A stretch of DNA of 64,000 nucleotides from an uncultured Blautia sp. (GTDB taxonomy: Bacteria > Bacillota > Clostridia > Lachnospirales > Lachnospiraceae): the NCBI GenBank assembly GCA_958367245.1, contig CATXEA010000007.1, forward strand, positions 53,469-117,468. The letters run 5' to 3'. Shown one piece after another: positions 8,687 to 16,787 of the stretch (its first letter is position 1; each line of letters starts with the position of its first letter). The position numbers and the translations under genes are program-made. The notes beneath the pieces are model-generated. The model searched no databases. It was not told where the DNA came from and was given only the letters and a program-made list of their open reading frames with translations.

Positions 8687-9271
8687 ATGACGAAAAGCAT
8701 TTTATTAGTTGGTGTAGGCGGTCAGGGTACCATCCTTGCCAGTAAGATTCTGACAACAGGTCTGATGGAAGCGGGCCATGATGTAAAAATGAGCGAAATT
8801 CACGGTATGTCCCAGCGAGGCGGAAGCGTTTCCTCTCAGGTTCGTTATGCTGAGAATAAGGGAGAAAAGGTCATGTCTCCTGTTATAGAAAAGGGAAAAG
8901 CCGACATCGTGGTTTCTTTCGAAAAAATGGAGGCTTTAAGAGCTTTGGATTATCTGAAAGAAGACGGAACTCTTGTTGTCAATAATGAAGAAATTCCTTC
9001 TATGTCTGTTATTACGGGCGATGAAGAGTATCCGGATGATGTTCTTGAGGAAATTAATAAGCATGTGGCGGCAAAAGTTGTAAATGCAACAGCTCTTGCA
9101 AGGGAACTGGGCAATGAAAAAGCTGCAAACATCATTCTTCTTGGAACAATCATCAAAGCAATGGGACTTGAGGCGATTGACTGGGACAGCATTCTGGAAG
9201 CGAACATCAAGCCTCAGTTTGTGGAGTTAAATAAAAAAGCATTAAAGGTTGGAATGGACGCGGTAGCGTAA
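8687..9271 (+). CDS. iorB: Indolepyruvate:ferredoxin oxidoreductase, beta subunit
   Basis: 194 residues, corresponding to the gamma-type domain of the 2-oxoacid:ferredoxin oxidoreductases. It starts with GVGGQGTILASKIL, followed by SEIHGMSQRGGSVSSQVRY, both family hallmarks. ATG 8687 follows GGAGG within the iorA end. It forms the heteromeric enzyme with IorA. A GC-rich imperfect hairpin without a T-run lies just downstream, about 9280-9312, before the transporter gene. Confidence 0.94.
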   Translation: MTKSILLVGVGGQGTILASKILTTGLMEAGHDVKMSEIHGMSQRGGSVSSQVRYAENKGEKVMSPVIEKGKADIVVSFEKMEALRALDYLKEDGTLVVNNEEIPSMSVITGDEEYPDDVLEEINKHVAAKVVNATALARELGNEKAANIILLGTIIKAMGLEAIDWDSILEANIKPQFVELNKKALKVGMDAVA

Positions 9272-9338
9272 AATTCGATAAAAAGAGGCTGCGGGCTTTT
9301 GTCCGCGGCTTCAAAATGTAAAAAGGAGAAATTTATAA

Positions 9339-10811
9339 GTGAGAGAAAGAGAGAAATTTGGTTCACGACTGGGATTTATTCTTGTATCCGCAGGATGTGC
9401 CATAGGACTTGGAAATGTGTGGAAGTTTCCGTACATTACAGGGAAATTCGGAGGAGCTGCATTTATTGTAATTTATCTGATTTTCCTTATGGCAATGGGA
9501 CTTCCCATTATGGTCTGTGAGTTCAGCGTTGGACGAGGCAGCCGTTTGAGTACTGCGAAAGCTTTTCATAAGCTTGAACAGGATGGAGCGAATTTTCATA
9601 AATTCAGCTACATGAGTATGGTTGGAACTTATCTTCTGATGATGTTTTATACTATGGTTGCCGGATGGATGATGTATTACTGTTTCGGAACTGCAACAGG
9701 GAAATTTCAGGGGAATGCAGAAAAAGTAGCGGGATATTTTTCCGGACTTCAGGCAGACCCTGCGACAATGATTTTCTGGATGATTCTTGTTGTAGTGTTA
9801 TCCTTTGGAATTTGTTCTCTGGGTGTACAGAAAGGTCTTGAGAGAATCACAAAAATTATGATGATCTGCCTGTTGGCTTTGATTGTTGTACTTGCAGTAA
9901 ATTCCATTATGCTGGATGGAGCTGCGGAAGGCGTGAAATTTTATCTTGTTCCCAATTTTGACAATATCCATAAGGCCGGATGGGGAAATGTTATTTTTGC
10001 CGCAATGTCTCAGGCGTTCTTCACACTGAGTATTGGTATGGGTTCTATGGAAATTATGGGAAGTTATCTTGATAAAAACCGCTCTATCATGGGCGAGACT
10101 GTCCATATTACCTTACTGGACACTTTTGTTGCGTTAATGGCAGGTCTTATTATTATTCCTGCATGTTTTGCCTTCGGCGTAGAGCCGGGAGCAGGCCCGG
10201 GACTTATTTTTATCACTCTGCCAAATGTATTTAACCAGATGCCGGGAGGCAGACTGTGGGGAAGCTTATTCTTCCTGTTTATGTCCTTTGCAGCTCTGTC
10301 TACAGTAGTGGCTGTTTTTGAAAGTATTTTATCTTTTGGCATGGATTTGTGGGGATGGAGCCGTAAAAAAGCTGTAGTAATCAACATTGTGCTGGTGATT
10401 ATCCTTTCTCTTCCGGCTGTTCTTGGATTCAATGTACTTTCCGGTATTCAGCCTCTTGGAGCAGGCAGTACCATTATGGATCTGGAGGATTTCATTGTAT
10501 CGAATAATGTTCTGCCTCTCGGTTCTCTTGTGTTTATTGTATTTTGTACCAATAAGAGAGGCTGGGGCTGGGATAACTTCCTTAAGGAAGCAAATACAGG
10601 ACACGGTCTGAAATTCACAAAGGAAACATGGATGCGCCTGTACATGCAGATTGTGATTCCGGCAATCGTTGCATTTATCTTTATCAAGGGCTACTATGAT
10701 ATGTTCAGTCAGAAGGGTACGGTCGTATTCGTGACATGGATGTGCATTGGATTTGCAATGCTTGGGCTCGTGGGATGGTTCTGTTTCGGAAAGAATAAGA
10801 AAAGAAAATAA
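9339..10811 (+). CDS. Neurotransmitter:sodium symporter (NSS) family amino acid transporter
   Basis: 490 residues with about eleven to twelve membrane segments. The first helix has the NSS signature SAGCAIGLGNVWKFPY, which lines the sodium and substrate sites. Bacterial members (LeuT, TnaT, Tyt1, MhsT) take up hydrophobic or aromatic amino acids with sodium. GTG 9339 is the start, behind AAAAGGAG. Lying between iorB and an aminotransferase, it probably feeds that pathway. A close paralogue is at 33496-34959. Confidence 0.92.
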   Translation: MREREKFGSRLGFILVSAGCAIGLGNVWKFPYITGKFGGAAFIVIYLIFLMAMGLPIMVCEFSVGRGSRLSTAKAFHKLEQDGANFHKFSYMSMVGTYLLMMFYTMVAGWMMYYCFGTATGKFQGNAEKVAGYFSGLQADPATMIFWMILVVVLSFGICSLGVQKGLERITKIMMICLLALIVVLAVNSIMLDGAAEGVKFYLVPNFDNIHKAGWGNVIFAAMSQAFFTLSIGMGSMEIMGSYLDKNRSIMGETVHITLLDTFVALMAGLIIIPACFAFGVEPGAGPGLIFITLPNVFNQMPGGRLWGSLFFLFMSFAALSTVVAVFESILSFGMDLWGWSRKKAVVINIVLVIILSLPAVLGFNVLSGIQPLGAGSTIMDLEDFIVSNNVLPLGSLVFIVFCTNKRGWGWDNFLKEANTGHGLKFTKETWMRLYMQIVIPAIVAFIFIKGYYDMFSQKGTVVFVTWMCIGFAMLGLVGWFCFGKNKKRK

Positions 10812-10853
10812 TTGCCCGGGCTGCCGGACATTTCGATAAGGGAGGAAATTATT

Positions 10854-12041
10854 ATGATAGCAGAAAAAATGAAACCATATCTGAAAAATAATTCCGCAAT
10901 CCGTATGATGTTTGAGGAGGGAAATCGTCTGAAAGCAATTTACGGAGCAGACAGAGTGTTTGACTTCAGTCTTGGCAATCCGAGTGTTCCGGCGCCGGAC
11001 TGTGTACGTCAGGCAATTATTGAACTGGTAAATGAGGAAGCGCCGACTGTTCTTCACGGATATATGAGCAATGCGGGCTTTGAGGACGTACGCCAGACAA
11101 TCGCAGAATCTCTGAACCGCCGTTTCGGAACTGCTTTTTCTGCAAAAAACCTGATTATGACAGTGGGAGCTGCCAGCGGGCTGAATGTAATTTTGAAAAC
11201 AGTTCTCAATCCCGGAGAAGAGGTAATTGTTTTTGCTCCTTACTTCCTTGAATACGGCGCTTATGTCCGCAATTATGACGGCAAACTGGTGGAGGTTTCT
11301 CCGGATACAACAACTTTCCAGCCGAACCTTACAGAATTTGAGGAAAAGATTACAGCTAATACAAGAGCAGTTATCATAAATACGCCTCATAATCCTACAG
11401 GTGTTGTTTATTCAGAAGATACAATTAAGAAATTGGCTGCGATTCTGGAAAAGAAACAGAAAGAGTTTGGAAGTGTGATTTATCTGATTTCGGATGAGCC
11501 TTACAGAGAACTGGCTTATGACGGTGTGGAGGTTCCGTATCTGACAAAGTATTATGCAAATACGATTGTAGGATATTCGTACAGTAAATCTCTTTCACTG
11601 CCGGGAGAACGTATCGGTTATCTTGTGATTCCGGATGAGGCGGATGAAAGTGAAGACCTGATTACTGCAGCGGCAATCGCAAACCGTACTATCGGATGCG
11701 TTAACGCGCCGTCTCTGATGCAGAAGGTGATTGCGAAATGTGTAGATGCGGAAGTTGATGTGGCTTCCTATGACAAGAACCGTCTTGCTCTGTATAATGG
11801 CTTAAAGGAATGCGGTTTCGAGTGCATCAAGCCTGAGGGAGCATTTTATCTCTTCGTGAAATCTCCTGTGGCAAATGAAAAGGAATTTTGCGAAGCAGCT
11901 AAGAAATACAATATTCTTATGGTGCCGGGAAGCTCCTTTGCCTGCCCGGGTTATGTAAGACTTGCATACTGCGTATCTTACGAGACGATTATAAATTCCC
12001 TGCCTGAGTTTAAGAAACTGGCAGAGGAGTTTGGATTATAG
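10854..12041 (+). CDS. PLP-dependent aminotransferase, class I/II
   Basis: 395 residues of the fold-type I aspartate aminotransferase family. The lysine that should bind pyridoxal phosphate is Lys245 in SYSKSLSLPGERIGY; NTPHNPTGVV is the conserved cofactor-loop region and LAYCVS carries no arginine at the position seen in some paralogues, though VRLAYC does. ATG 10854 has GGAGG 8 bases upstream. Context suggests it converts an imported (aromatic) amino acid to the keto acid used by IorAB. The exact substrate is inferred. Confidence 0.88.
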   Translation: MIAEKMKPYLKNNSAIRMMFEEGNRLKAIYGADRVFDFSLGNPSVPAPDCVRQAIIELVNEEAPTVLHGYMSNAGFEDVRQTIAESLNRRFGTAFSAKNLIMTVGAASGLNVILKTVLNPGEEVIVFAPYFLEYGAYVRNYDGKLVEVSPDTTTFQPNLTEFEEKITANTRAVIINTPHNPTGVVYSEDTIKKLAAILEKKQKEFGSVIYLISDEPYRELAYDGVEVPYLTKYYANTIVGYSYSKSLSLPGERIGYLVIPDEADESEDLITAAAIANRTIGCVNAPSLMQKVIAKCVDAEVDVASYDKNRLALYNGLKECGFECIKPEGAFYLFVKSPVANEKEFCEAAKKYNILMVPGSSFACPGYVRLAYCVSYETIINSLPEFKKLAEEFGL

Positions 12042-12049
12042 TAAAACTC

Positions 12050-12099
12050 AAATCCCTGTTCCTGACGATAGAAAAGTCGTCCGGAACAGGGATTTTTTT
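12050..12099 (+). terminator. Terminator after the ior-transporter-aminotransferase cluster
   Basis: A perfect 10-bp-plus stem: AAATCCCTGTTCC at 12050-12062 pairs with GGAACAGGGATTT from 12083, and seven Ts follow. Confidence 0.93.
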
Positions 12100-12118
12100 G
12101 CTTTTGACATCTGAGGAG

Positions 12119-12147
12119 TTGACAAAACAGTGCATTGGTGATATGGT
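12119..12147 (+). promoter_or_regulatory. Promoter of the GntR-ABC operon
   Basis: Perfect TTGACA at 12119-12124, 17-bp spacer, TATGGT at 12142-12147. Confidence 0.6.
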
Positions 12148-12166
12148 TAATTATATAAGTAATGAA
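12147..12166. promoter_or_regulatory. Imperfect palindrome, candidate GntR operator
   Basis: TTAATTATATAAGTAATGAA matches its own reverse complement at 14 of 20 positions. It touches the -10 box and lies about 40 bp before the regulator gene, where an autoregulatory YtrA-type site would be expected. Confidence 0.35.
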
Positions 12167-12207
12167 CTAAATAACGTGGAGAGAAAAATCGGAAGGAAGT
12201 GAAATTC

Positions 12208-12588
12208 TTGAATGAAATTCTGACACAGGAGAAGTCAATTTATATTCAGATAAAGGAAATGATTGAGAGGGACATCCTAAGGGAAATCCTTTTGGAAGAG
12301 GAAAGAGTCCCAAGTACCAATGAACTGGCCAAGCTATATGCCATTAATCCGGCTACAGCGGCGAAGGGAATCAATCTTCTGGTAGACGAGGGGATTTTGT
12401 ATAAGAAGCGTGGAATTGGAATGTTTGTGGCAGAGGGAGCGAAGAAGAAGATTATGAACGACAGGAAAGCACATTTTTACGACGATTATGTAAAGAGTCT
12501 TCTGGCAGAGGCAGAGAGCCTTGGAATTACCAGACAGGAGCTGATTGGGATGATTGAGAATGCAGAAGGAGGAAGTGAAGATGAGTGA
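12208..12588 (+). CDS. GntR/YtrA-family transcriptional regulator
   Basis: 126 residues: an N-terminal winged helix (SIYIQIKEMI, then VPSTNELAKLYAINPATAAKGINLL as the recognition region, and KKRGIGMFV as wing) with only a short C-terminal helix, which is the YtrA subgroup that controls ABC transporter operons. TTG 12208 is preferred: AAGGAAG lies 8 bases upstream, whereas an in-frame GTG at 12199 overlaps that site. Its end overlaps the ATPase gene by 8 bp. Confidence 0.88.
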   Translation: MNEILTQEKSIYIQIKEMIERDILREILLEEERVPSTNELAKLYAINPATAAKGINLLVDEGILYKKRGIGMFVAEGAKKKIMNDRKAHFYDDYVKSLLAEAESLGITRQELIGMIENAEGGSEDE

Positions 12589-13450
12589 ATTAAGGGCAGA
12601 TAATATTGTGAAAACATATGGGAAAAAAGAAGTGCTTCATGGCATCAATCTGACTTTGGAATCAGGGAAAATTTACGGGATGATCGGAAGAAACGGCGCA
12701 GGCAAAACAACACTTTTGTCAATTCTTGCAGCTCATAATCCGGCAAGTGCAGGAAGCGTTACCCTGAATGGAGAAACAGTATGGGAAAACAGCGAGACGC
12801 TGAAGAAAATCTGTTTTTCCAGAGAACTTACATTGATGAACAACAGCAGCCTTGCAGGGCTGAAGGTGAAGGATTATCTGTTTGTAGCGGAAACTTTTTA
12901 TCCATATTGGGATAAGGAACTGGCAGAGAAGCTTATCAGGGAATTTGGTCTTGAAAAGAAGAAAGCGCTGGGAAAGCTTTCGAAGGGTATGCAGTCTATG
13001 GTAACGATTGTCACAGCTCTGGCAAGTAAAGCGCCGTTTACTTTTCTGGATGAACCGGTAGCAGGTCTTGATGTGGTAGCCCGTGAGCGCTTTTATCGGA
13101 TTCTTATGGAGGAATATGTGGAAAGCGGGCGCACTTTCGTGGTGTCCACCCATATTATTGAGGAGGCGGCAGACGTCTTTGAGGAAGTTATCTTTGTGGA
13201 CAATGGAAGAATTTTGTTGAAAGAAAACACTCAGGAGCTTTTAGACAGAAGTTTCCATGTCAGCGGACATGAGGAGGCGGTAAGGCGGGCTGTTTCCCGG
13301 ATGGAGGTTCACCATGAGGAGCATATCGGAAGGAGCATGGGAGTAACAGTTCTCTGCAGACCGGGTGAGATATTGTCACAAAATCCGGACATTGATGTGC
13401 AAAAACCAAGTCTGCAGAAGCTTTTCGTAGCTCTGTGCGGGGAGGAATAG
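12581..13450 (+). CDS. ABC transporter ATP-binding protein
   Basis: 289 residues. Walker A is GRNGAGKT near residue 38-45; a signature-like LSKGMQSMV and Walker B FTFLDEPVAGLD follow, then the switch histidine in STHIIEEA. ATG 12581 sits behind AGGAGGAAG inside the end of the regulator gene. Together with the two membrane proteins downstream it forms a YtrB-like exporter or envelope-stress transporter; the substrate is unknown. Confidence 0.92.
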   Translation: MSELRADNIVKTYGKKEVLHGINLTLESGKIYGMIGRNGAGKTTLLSILAAHNPASAGSVTLNGETVWENSETLKKICFSRELTLMNNSSLAGLKVKDYLFVAETFYPYWDKELAEKLIREFGLEKKKALGKLSKGMQSMVTIVTALASKAPFTFLDEPVAGLDVVARERFYRILMEEYVESGRTFVVSTHIIEEAADVFEEVIFVDNGRILLKENTQELLDRSFHVSGHEEAVRRAVSRMEVHHEEHIGRSMGVTVLCRPGEILSQNPDIDVQKPSLQKLFVALCGEE

Positions 13451-13452
13451 CT

Positions 13453-14154
13453 ATGGATGGAAAAGTAAGATTGGGGAAATACGTAGCAAAGATGACAGCG
13501 CAGTGGTGCGTCTATATGATGCTGATTTCTGTATTTATGATACTTGTGTCCTACATGGACGGTGCCGCACGATTCTGGAGGGAAGGAGCTGTGTTAGAAG
13601 GTATTTCCTTTTTGTTTCCTCTGGACTTATATATGATGGCAGTGGTGTCTATTCCGATTATGGCAGGAAGTATGTGCAAAGTATATTTCCCGATTTATGT
13701 ATCGATGGGCTTTACGAGAAAAAAAGCATTTGGATGTGTTGTGGCAGTTGAGACAGTGACTATGACGGCAATATTTCTGATTGTAAATGTACTCTGGAGA
13801 ATTACAGGGGTAAATTTGGGGCTGGGAATCGAATATGTTCCGGCTATGCTTGCGGCTCTGGTGGTCATGGGCGGTCTGGGAATGCTGTTTGGCGGTATTG
13901 TGCTTCGATTCGGGACAAAAGGGGCGGTGATTTTTATGTTGACATTTGTAGGTGTTTCGGGTATTGCAGGTTTTGCCGTAATGTTTGCAGGGGTGACAAA
14001 ATCAGCGGCAATGAAAAACTTAAATATGAAGAATCTGGAGTTTTTATCTTCATCCTCTCTGGGGCTTGCTGTTTTGGTTTTGGGGATACTGATTTTCGGT
14101 GTTTGCTGTTTCATAGCATGGAGATTGATGAGAAGAACTGAGGTGCGGCTGTAA
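13453..14154 (+). CDS. ABC transporter permease-like membrane protein
   Basis: 233 residues with about six hydrophobic segments and no clear periplasmic-type domain. ATG 13453 has GGGGAGG upstream and begins 2 bp after the ATPase stop. It resembles small ABC-2 type permeases in length and topology; no family motif is sharp enough to name it further. Confidence 0.7.
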   Translation: MDGKVRLGKYVAKMTAQWCVYMMLISVFMILVSYMDGAARFWREGAVLEGISFLFPLDLYMMAVVSIPIMAGSMCKVYFPIYVSMGFTRKKAFGCVVAVETVTMTAIFLIVNVLWRITGVNLGLGIEYVPAMLAALVVMGGLGMLFGGIVLRFGTKGAVIFMLTFVGVSGIAGFAVMFAGVTKSAAMKNLNMKNLEFLSSSSLGLAVLVLGILIFGVCCFIAWRLMRRTEVRL

Positions 14155-14237
14155 GCAGGAGCGTTGAAACCGGAGAAAAAGATTCAGTGACAGGAAAGTT
14201 GGGAAAGGATATCTGACAAGATAAGGAGGCGGAAATA

Positions 14238-14963
14238 ATGATCGGGGAAATAAAAAAACAGTTTCAAATCAGTTGGAGAGATATGATATTTGTTTATGTG
14301 ATAGAGATAGTTTTGGTACTTGTAGGTTTTGGCTTTGGAGCCGGAAGCTGTTATTCCAATCCTCAGGGAAATTTTATACCTGTGGGTATCATTTTATCAG
14401 CGGTATTGGGGCTTTTAATTCTTCTGATTTTATCGGTAGTACAGTTTATGATGCATTTCAATCTTTCTGTTTCTATGGGAACATCCAGAAAGAACTTTTT
14501 TCTGGCTCATATGTTGAATACGCTGGCGCTTCATTTGGCAGCTCTGCTTATTTTGGCGGCAGTAAGTCCGCTGGAAATATTTGCATGGAAACTGTTTTTT
14601 CCTGATATGGTTATGAAAGCGGGATTTTGGGAATCTGTTTCTTCTGTGCTGAAATATGGAGTTCCTGCTGTTTTGTGCGAGATTTTTACAGGAAGCCTGT
14701 GCGCTGCACTCTGGCTGCGGTTTGGAAAAATTGCCGGAGTAACGCTTTGGATTTTATGGATGGCTCTTTGTATGGCAGGACCGCGTATTTTTTCTGCGCA
14801 TATGGAAGCGCCGGATTCTTTCTGGGGGAAAATCAGCGGAGCGATTATTGGTTTCTTCACTTCTGCATCTGTATCAAGGCTTGTAGTGTCTGGTCTGATA
14901 TTTGCGCTGATTGCTCTGACAGGAGCGTATGCATGTATCAGAAAACAGGAGGTTCGGGCTTAG
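14238..14963 (+). CDS. ABC transporter permease-like membrane protein
   Basis: 241 residues with about six hydrophobic segments. The MGTSRKNFF loop between helices 2 and 3 parallels MGFTRKKAF in the preceding gene, so the two are distant paralogues that could form a heterodimeric permease. ATG 14238 has AAGGAGG upstream. Last gene of the GntR operon. Confidence 0.7.
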   Translation: MIGEIKKQFQISWRDMIFVYVIEIVLVLVGFGFGAGSCYSNPQGNFIPVGIILSAVLGLLILLILSVVQFMMHFNLSVSMGTSRKNFFLAHMLNTLALHLAALLILAAVSPLEIFAWKLFFPDMVMKAGFWESVSSVLKYGVPAVLCEIFTGSLCAALWLRFGKIAGVTLWILWMALCMAGPRIFSAHMEAPDSFWGKISGAIIGFFTSASVSRLVVSGLIFALIALTGAYACIRKQEVRA

Positions 14964-15011
14964 AAACAGGCGAGAATTTTTGCACATTTTTAAAAGGAAC
15001 GGAGAGAAACT

Positions 15012-15566
15012 ATGTATACATATGAGGAATTAAAGCATTTTGTTGACAATTGCGGGCATTGCCCTCTGGCGGCTACGCGAAATAAATCTGTGATGGGGAG
15101 AGGAAATTTAGAGTCTCCAATCATGTTTATTGCAGAGGCGCCGGGAAACAGCGAAGACAGGGACGGGATTCCCTTTACAGGACCGTCCGGCAGGGTATTC
15201 GATGAGCTGTTGGAAAGTGTTGGTATGAGCAGAGAAGAAATTTATCTTACAAATGTGGTGAAATGCCATCCGCCTCACAATCGCGACCCCTTTCCTCAGG
15301 AGCAGGAAGCCTGTATTCCTTATCTGAAATATGAAACGCTTCTTCTGAAGCCCAAGGTGATTGTCTGTCTTGGCAGAATTGCAGCACAGCGCATCATCAA
15401 GCCTGATTACCGTATTACAAGAGAGCACGGAACCTTTTTATATCGAAAAAATACATGGCTGACTGCAGTTTATCACCCATCTGCAATTCTGCGCGACCCT
15501 GCGAAGATGGAAGAAGCAAAACGGGATTTTAAACAGATTAAAGAAAAAGCGGATACTCTTTTGTGA
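15012..15566 (+). CDS. Uracil-DNA glycosylase, family 4 ([4Fe-4S])
   Basis: 184 residues. It removes uracil from DNA. Four cysteines, Cys14, Cys17, Cys85 and Cys101, match the iron-sulfur ligands of family 4. EAPG (42-45) is motif A with the usual Asp replaced by Glu region chemistry of this family, PFTGPSGR follows, and YHPSAIL near residue 153 is motif B. ATG 15012 has an AAAGGAACGGAG site. The downstream region carries the first copy of a 31-bp repeat. Confidence 0.93.
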   Translation: MYTYEELKHFVDNCGHCPLAATRNKSVMGRGNLESPIMFIAEAPGNSEDRDGIPFTGPSGRVFDELLESVGMSREEIYLTNVVKCHPPHNRDPFPQEQEACIPYLKYETLLLKPKVIVCLGRIAAQRIIKPDYRITREHGTFLYRKNTWLTAVYHPSAILRDPAKMEEAKRDFKQIKEKADTLL

Positions 15567-15569
15567 CAG

Positions 15570-15600
15570 CTTTACGGAGAAAATAAATCATGCTATGATA
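15570..15600 (+). repeat. 31-bp perfect direct repeat, copy 1, with promoter boxes
   Basis: This is identical to 16724-16754 and brackets the Rpn-type gene. Inside are TTTACG (15571-15576), 17 bp, and TATGAT (15594-15599), a plausible promoter now reading into the Rpn gene. A short ORF of 26 codons (15631-15711) follows, but its ribosome binding site is poor. Confidence 0.9.
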
Positions 15601-15702
15601 CAGGTATCGGGAGGTATGTATATAGCGGGGATGAATAAACCGTTATATTTTACAAAAGATTCGAATGGAATAGATGAGAAGCGAAGAGAAAAACGTATTT
15701 GG

Positions 15703-15723
15703 GATACATAAGACGACGATATA
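15703..15723 (+). other. Leader motif shared by both Rpn-type genes
   Basis: A 21-base stretch beginning GATACATAAGACGACG matches 17 of 21 bases at 51472-51492, in the same position just ahead of the second Rpn-type gene. Its function is unknown. Confidence 0.5.
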
Positions 15724-15752
15724 AAAGGAGAAAATGAGGTGTCTTATGTCAG

Positions 15753-16625
15753 ATGTCAAACAGTAACCATGAAGATGCAATTATGAAAATGGGATTTGAG
15801 TATTTTCGTGATTCTCTTCTCAAAACATTGGGAGTTCCTTATGAATTTGTGGACGTAAGTCAGACAGAACTGGTGGAGCTTACAATAACAAAATTATATA
15901 TGGATTTTACATTTCTTACAACAGAAAATAAGTATGTGCATTTTGAGTTCCAGACTACGGACAAGAAAGAAGCAGACTTACGGCGCTTTCGGGCGTATGA
16001 GGCTGTTTTTTCCCATCAGCAGGGAAAAGATGTGATTACATATGTAATATATTCGGGAGGGATTACAAATACTGTTACAGAGATTAATTGTGGAATTAAC
16101 GTATACAGGGTTCAGGCGATATATTTAAAAGAGAAGGATGCAGAAGAAGTTCTTGACAGGCTGCGGAATAAGCAGAAAAGCGGCGAGAAGCTGACAGAGG
16201 AGGATTTTGCACAGTTGTCGCTTACGCCTTTGATGTGCGGGAATGAAAATAAGAAAACAACGATAAAAAACGCGCTGCAGATAGCGAGGCAGAGCCAGAC
16301 GATAGCAGCGGAGAAAACAATGGCAATTCTTTATACGCTGGCGGATAAATTTCTGGAAGGAAAAGATCTGGATGACATCAAGGAGGTGTTCTATATGACA
16401 AGGCTTGGTCAGATGATATTTGATGATGGTGTAAAAAAAGGAAAAAGCGATGGAAGGATAGAAGGCAGATTAGAAGGCAGATCAGAGGGAAAGGTTCTTG
16501 GCGCAGAGCAGATGGCGAAACTTACAGGGAAGCTTTTAGATGAAAACCGTCTGGAAGACCTTCGCCGTATTACAGAGGATAAAGAGTATAGAGATAAGCT
16601 TTTGAAGGAATACGAAATTGCATAA
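15753..16625 (+). CDS. Rpn family recombination-promoting nuclease / putative transposase
   Basis: 290 residues of the PD-(D/E)XK superfamily, commonly annotated as PF12784/Rpn. The nuclease core is visible as Asp51 in MDFTF and Glu65-x-Gln67 in HFEFQ, with conserved RFRAYEA after it. The C-terminus has a Gly-Arg/Glu repeat (GRIEGRLEGRSEGK). Related E. coli Rpn proteins stimulate RecA-independent recombination. ATG 15753 is the only in-frame start consistent with family alignments; two out-of-frame ATGs just upstream give a 10-codon ORF. Flanked by a 31-bp direct repeat, so probably a recent insertion between the glycosylase and dus. Confidence 0.85.
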   Translation: MSNSNHEDAIMKMGFEYFRDSLLKTLGVPYEFVDVSQTELVELTITKLYMDFTFLTTENKYVHFEFQTTDKKEADLRRFRAYEAVFSHQQGKDVITYVIYSGGITNTVTEINCGINVYRVQAIYLKEKDAEEVLDRLRNKQKSGEKLTEEDFAQLSLTPLMCGNENKKTTIKNALQIARQSQTIAAEKTMAILYTLADKFLEGKDLDDIKEVFYMTRLGQMIFDDGVKKGKSDGRIEGRLEGRSEGKVLGAEQMAKLTGKLLDENRLEDLRRITEDKEYRDKLLKEYEIA

Positions 16626-16651
16626 ACTATTCTTGTAATGAAATACAGAGT

Positions 16652-16708
16652 AAGAAAGATGGCGGACAGAGCAGTTCATAAAGCAGGACTGTTGTTGTCC
16701 GCTTTCTT
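16652..16708 (+). terminator. Hairpin after the Rpn gene, possible terminator
   Basis: AAGAAAG...GCGGACA (16652-16668, 3-base bulge) pairs with TGTCCGCTTTCTT (16696-16708). There is no proper T-run, so this is tentative. Confidence 0.35.
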
Positions 16709-16723
16709 TGACAACAGACTTGT

Positions 16724-16754
16724 CTTTACGGAGAAAATAAATCATGCTATGATA
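16724..16754 (+). repeat. 31-bp perfect direct repeat, copy 2, containing the dus promoter
   Basis: Second copy of the repeat at 15570-15600. TTTACG (16725-16730), a 17-bp spacer and TATGAT (16748-16753) form the likely promoter of dus, whose ATG is 34 bp further on. Confidence 0.9.
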
Positions 16755-16787
16755 ATCCCATAATTTATAAAAAAGAGGACAAACTAC

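Noticed and set aside
9279..9318. Terminator between iorB and the NSS gene
   Set aside because: The hairpin is GC-rich with several G-U pairs and is followed by TTCAAAATG rather than a T-run, so termination is doubtful.
15631..15711. 26-codon ORF before the first Rpn gene
   Set aside because: Its nearest GGAGG is 16 bases from the ATG and the second Rpn gene has no equivalent ATG-started ORF, so coding is not supported.
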